Positions 61,100 to 64,000 of a stretch of 64,000 nt of DNA are shown piece by piece. The stretch's first letter is position 1. Each line of letters starts with the position of its first letter. Made by a program: the position numbers and the translations under genes. A model generated the notes under the pieces. It saw only the letters and a program-made list of their open reading frames with translations. It was not told where the DNA came from and searched no databases. The stretch covers positions 62,001-126,000 of the forward strand of contig NZ_JNCF01000002.1 in NCBI RefSeq assembly GCF_000770585.1, written 5' to 3'. The stretch comes from Legionella norrlandica (lineage in GTDB: Bacteria; Pseudomonadota; Gammaproteobacteria; Legionellales; Legionellaceae).

Positions 61100-61159
61100 C
61101 TGGATAGGTCAAGGAACTTATCTGATTGAGAAGTATTCTTGGTCATATTTTTTTAGTTT

Positions 61160-62248
61160 TTATGGATGCATTGCTATTGAGGAGTTAAGTTTATTTAATT
61201 GATTTTCAAGAGTTTTTGTCCAATCTCTTAATGATTTACAAGTTTCTATTCTATTGACTTTAAAAAATTTATTACTCAAACCAGCTTCTTTCAGCTTTGT
61301 TCGCAAGCCGTCATCTATTCCTTTTAGTATACAACGTTTAGCGCTACTGGCACAGTTGTTAAAAAGGAATGAATAGTCTTGCTTACGTTCCTCCAGCATC
61401 GCGTTTAGTATTTTGAGCTCATCCACATAATAAACGAGCCCACTTTCTTGAGTTGGCAAGATGATACTGTGCTCAGGGTGTCTGCCTTCGGTAAAATCAC
61501 GATTTTTAACATATTGCTCTCTCCGAGCGGTATACTCTTTGCGAAGAAGCGCTTCTGATTTTAATTTTTCTAAATCTTTTTCATCTCTGCCGTTTATTCT
61601 AGCTTCTATTTTTTTTAATTCTTCTTCGTGATAACTGATCGCTTGTTCCACTTTATGAAGTTTTTGTTGCTCATTAATATCTTCTTTTTCTGTGTATAAT
61701 TTCTCAAGCTCTTTTTTAAAAAGAGCTCTTTTCTCCAAACTGATATCTAAGTCTGAAATTTCACTATATAAATCTGTATTCTGGTTTTTTTCCCTCACAA
61801 CTTCCTCTAGAGCAGATGTGCGATGTTCAATCACCATTGGTCTTAAGGAGTCTTCATTTATCATGTCGTTTTCATGAGTATTAAATGATGGCTGTGTTCC
61901 TTTGATAACTTCTTTTTTTGTTGGCTTTTTCTCTGGCCAGAAACTGTGAGGAACGATATCACTTTTTACTATTATGGGCTTTAAATGAGGAGGTTCACTA
62001 TTTAAAGAGGATATCTTAGGTTCTTTGGTTGCCACCACAAGCAATGTTTTTTTAGCGTTCAGTTCTAAAGCATGATCTTCAATAAAATCAAAACTTGTTT
62101 TTGAGCGTTCATCAATTTCTATAGTGAAATTGACATGTCCTATATTTTCTCCTTCCGATCCTGACGCCAGAAGTGGCCCAAAAAATTGATGTTTAATAGG
62201 TCTCTTAAAGAGAGTAGCTGTTGATAACCAGATATTTACTTCAATCAT
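61160..62248 (-). CDS. Unknown coiled-coil protein, possible permuted papain-like fold; effector candidate
   Basis: A 362-residue soluble protein. The N-terminal 75 residues are strand-rich with a histidine in ENIGHVNFTIEI (H38). Residues about 145-250 form a charged coiled coil. The C-terminal part carries QDYSFLFNNCASSAKRC with C299 at the start of a helix. A His in an early strand followed much later by Asn-Cys at a helix start is the order in circularly permuted NlpC/P60-like (LRAT-type) folds, so a cysteine-dependent enzyme is possible. I do not recognise a named effector. A clean TATAAT (minus strand, 62289-62294) lies 41 bp upstream. Fold assignment is tentative. Confidence 0.68.
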   Translation of the reverse strand: MIEVNIWLSTATLFKRPIKHQFFGPLLASGSEGENIGHVNFTIEIDERSKTSFDFIEDHALELNAKKTLLVVATKEPKISSLNSEPPHLKPIIVKSDIVPHSFWPEKKPTKKEVIKGTQPSFNTHENDMINEDSLRPMVIEHRTSALEEVVREKNQNTDLYSEISDLDISLEKRALFKKELEKLYTEKEDINEQQKLHKVEQAISYHEEELKKIEARINGRDEKDLEKLKSEALLRKEYTARREQYVKNRDFTEGRHPEHSIILPTQESGLVYYVDELKILNAMLEERKQDYSFLFNNCASSAKRCILKGIDDGLRTKLKEAGLSNKFFKVNRIETCKSLRDWTKTLENQLNKLNSSIAMHP

Positions 62249-62543
62249 AACTCAAATCACCAAGGTAATAACAAGCACCAAATGATCAATTATACCACAT
62301 AAAAAGTAAATTAAAATCAAAATAGTCATTGCATTGTCAATATGGTTTGATCTAAATCTCTAATGATAGTGGGACATCAAAATGGACGTAGGAGAAATAA
62401 GAAAACCAAATCAAGAAAATATCATTTCATAGATGTTTACAGGAAGGTCAATGAACATGTATATTTAGACATTTTGTCTCTATTGTAGCTTTATTAGTGA
62501 CTTAATTAATTGTATTGTGGCAGGGACAAAAGGGAGTGGATTA
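62249..62543. other. Divergent intergenic region
   Basis: 295 bp of AT-rich DNA between two divergent accessory genes. It holds the TATAAT of the minus-strand gene. I see no RNA gene or repeat. Confidence 0.35.
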
Positions 62544-64000
62544 TTGAAAGAAACTAAAGTAAGTATTGATTCTCTTCAAGAATCAATAGAATTAAATGTA
62601 GTCGATGCTGTCGATGAAAAAACAGTATTAGGTTTCGCAATAGCTAATAATTACAGGACATTTGATCGCCCAACTTCTATCCCAACCTCACCAAATAAGA
62701 CTTCGTGGTTAAAATGCTACTTACCCTCACCTAATTGGATAACAAACTGTTTACCGTCTTCTGAGTCAATTAAAAAATATGTCCCTTCATGGTCGACCCT
62801 TGGCTATGGCAGTGCTGCTATTTTAGCAACCCTTCCTTCTCTACCCTATTGCTTCACCTCAACACCAGCATCAATTAGCAAAGAATGGTGGCTGTCAATG
62901 TCGCTAGAACACCAAGCTTTTTTGGTTGCAAGTTCTGGTATTTTTCTTATGGTAGGAACGGCAACACGATTTAAATATTTCCACTCCATGATGGATAATT
63001 TAAGAAGGATATTCGCAAATTTCTGTAGTAGTATCAGCGGATTTGCTTATAATTCATCAATCTTGTTAGTCTCTGGGATCTCAGCGACTCCTTCTGCAGC
63101 TCTTGGATATTATGGTTCAATTTGGGCTGGGAAAATTATAGCTAGTTCAGCAGCATTTTCTAATTTTATAATGACAGCTGCTCTTCGTATTGTCTTTATT
63201 CCTAATTTCATCACCAGTATGGTCAATCTAATTAATAAAGATAGACGATTTCAAAAGCAAATGCTCAGTCAGTTAAAACATCTTAAACCGGATGACCTAG
63301 AAGAGTTTAATCAAAGTCTATTAAAACAGTGTAGTGAAGAGGGAATAAATGAAGATGTAGTGAATGCAATGCTGGAAAAAATTTATAATAAAGCCTTTCA
63401 GATAGAACTGGAACATCCTGAAAAGTCACTTTTTAATCAACCATCAATGATGGAAATAACAACAGATAATCTCAAATTGCTATTCGCTACGGCTATTGGA
63501 GGTATCCTAAGTGGGGCTTTTTTCATATTCATTAGTCAATCTGGGTATAAGGGTACGGAGCTTATTTGCCAATCAATATCTCAAAATTGTGAACTCGATA
63601 ATTTATCTTATATTTATAAATTAGGTATCTCCATTACTCCTGGAATTACAGCTGCCATTGTAGCTTTCATGTCAGGTTTTGAATTTGTTGAGAAAATAAT
63701 CGGTTCTATATATCGGCACCTTACCCAAAAACCAAGCGATATCATAAAAGTTGTATTAATGATTGGTTGCTGTTTACTCACCGCAATGTCATTAATGAAC
63801 GCAGCAAAAAGTATCGCCAGTGGACCTAATTTATTTGATCTGACAGCCAATCCAGATACTTTGGGACAACTAATTTATCTTACGCTATATATTTGGGGAA
63901 ATTATGGAGTTGCCTTTGCTTTAGATATGGGCGCTTGTTCTAAACTATTGGGGCTAACTGATCATTCAGATCCCATACCGACCATGAATAATTTGATTAC
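62544..64000 (+). CDS. Unknown multi-pass membrane protein, cut by window end
   Basis: At least 485 codons, open to the last base. The TTG at 62544 is chosen because GGGAG ends seven bases upstream; a GTG at 62517 is also in frame. After a polar N-terminus of about 85 residues, hydrophobic segments occur at about 89-105, 125-140, 165-190, 200-225, 310-330, 355-375, 395-415 and 435-460, with a charged cytoplasmic-type loop between about 232 and 300. No signal peptide and no recognised family motif; it could be a transporter-like protein or a host-membrane-inserting effector. It would complete beyond the right edge. Confidence 0.7.
   Translation, partial: MKETKVSIDSLQESIELNVVDAVDEKTVLGFAIANNYRTFDRPTSIPTSPNKTSWLKCYLPSPNWITNCLPSSESIKKYVPSWSTLGYGSAAILATLPSLPYCFTSTPASISKEWWLSMSLEHQAFLVASSGIFLMVGTATRFKYFHSMMDNLRRIFANFCSSISGFAYNSSILLVSGISATPSAALGYYGSIWAGKIIASSAAFSNFIMTAALRIVFIPNFITSMVNLINKDRRFQKQMLSQLKHLKPDDLEEFNQSLLKQCSEEGINEDVVNAMLEKIYNKAFQIELEHPEKSLFNQPSMMEITTDNLKLLFATAIGGILSGAFFIFISQSGYKGTELICQSISQNCELDNLSYIYKLGISITPGITAAIVAFMSGFEFVEKIIGSIYRHLTQKPSDIIKVVLMIGCCLLTAMSLMNAAKSIASGPNLFDLTANPDTLGQLIYLTLYIWGNYGVAFALDMGACSKLLGLTDHSDPIPTMNNLI

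Overview
The window is AT-rich (roughly 38-40% G+C by eye) gammaproteobacterial chromosome. Several genes identify it as Legionella, almost certainly L. pneumophila: a Fur-regulated siderophore synthetase matching frgA, a large coiled-coil protein in the position of the Dot/Icm effector gene lepA, and several proteins with effector-like C-termini. Assignments come from protein motifs and remembered family sequences; no database search was run.

Layout. (1) 1-4848, minus strand: prkA, yeaH and spoVR, the conserved PrkA kinase/VWA/SpoVR stress module; spoVR runs off the left edge. (2) 5019-9646: pepN, aroE and a convergent patatin-like lipase. (3) 9780-15975, accessory: two multi-pass membrane proteins of unknown function, a POT peptide transporter, a GNAT-like protein and a protein with the R-S-E signature of mono-ADP-ribosyltransferases. 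(4) 16175-21591: hda, pgsA, frgA with a Fur box, and an acyltransferase-3/SGNH protein. (5) 21677-57849: an ancestral housekeeping block, yhbY / ftsJ-ftsH-folP-glmM / tpiA-secG-tRNA-Leu / tRNA-fMet-rimP-nusA-infB-rbfA-truB-rpsO-pnp, known in this order from other Gammaproteobacteria. It is interrupted twice: between glmM and tpiA by an oxygen-binding-diiron-type protein, a GGDEF cyclase and the lepA-like gene, and between the two tRNA genes by the complete 14-gene nuo operon (respiratory complex I). (6) 57986-61099: hinT-folE, ppa and a CNNM/CorC-type membrane protein. (7) 61160-64000, accessory again: a coiled-coil protein with a possible permuted papain-like His/Cys pair, and a membrane protein cut by the right edge.

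Four conserved genes each lack exactly one base: ftsJ (near 22196), tpiA (near 33083), nuoH (near 42112) and the initiator tRNA (near 48833, anticodon stem). All lie at or beside short homopolymers, and downstream sequence is otherwise intact. I read these mainly as sequencing or assembly errors rather than gene decay.

The most promising biology is the ADP-ribosyltransferase candidate (15049-15975), the putative O2/NO sensor plus diguanylate cyclase pair (27209-28867), a membrane protein preceded by a PmrA-like box (12843-12862), the permuted-papain candidate (61160-62248), and a 59-nt near-perfect palindrome after pnp (57851-57909).
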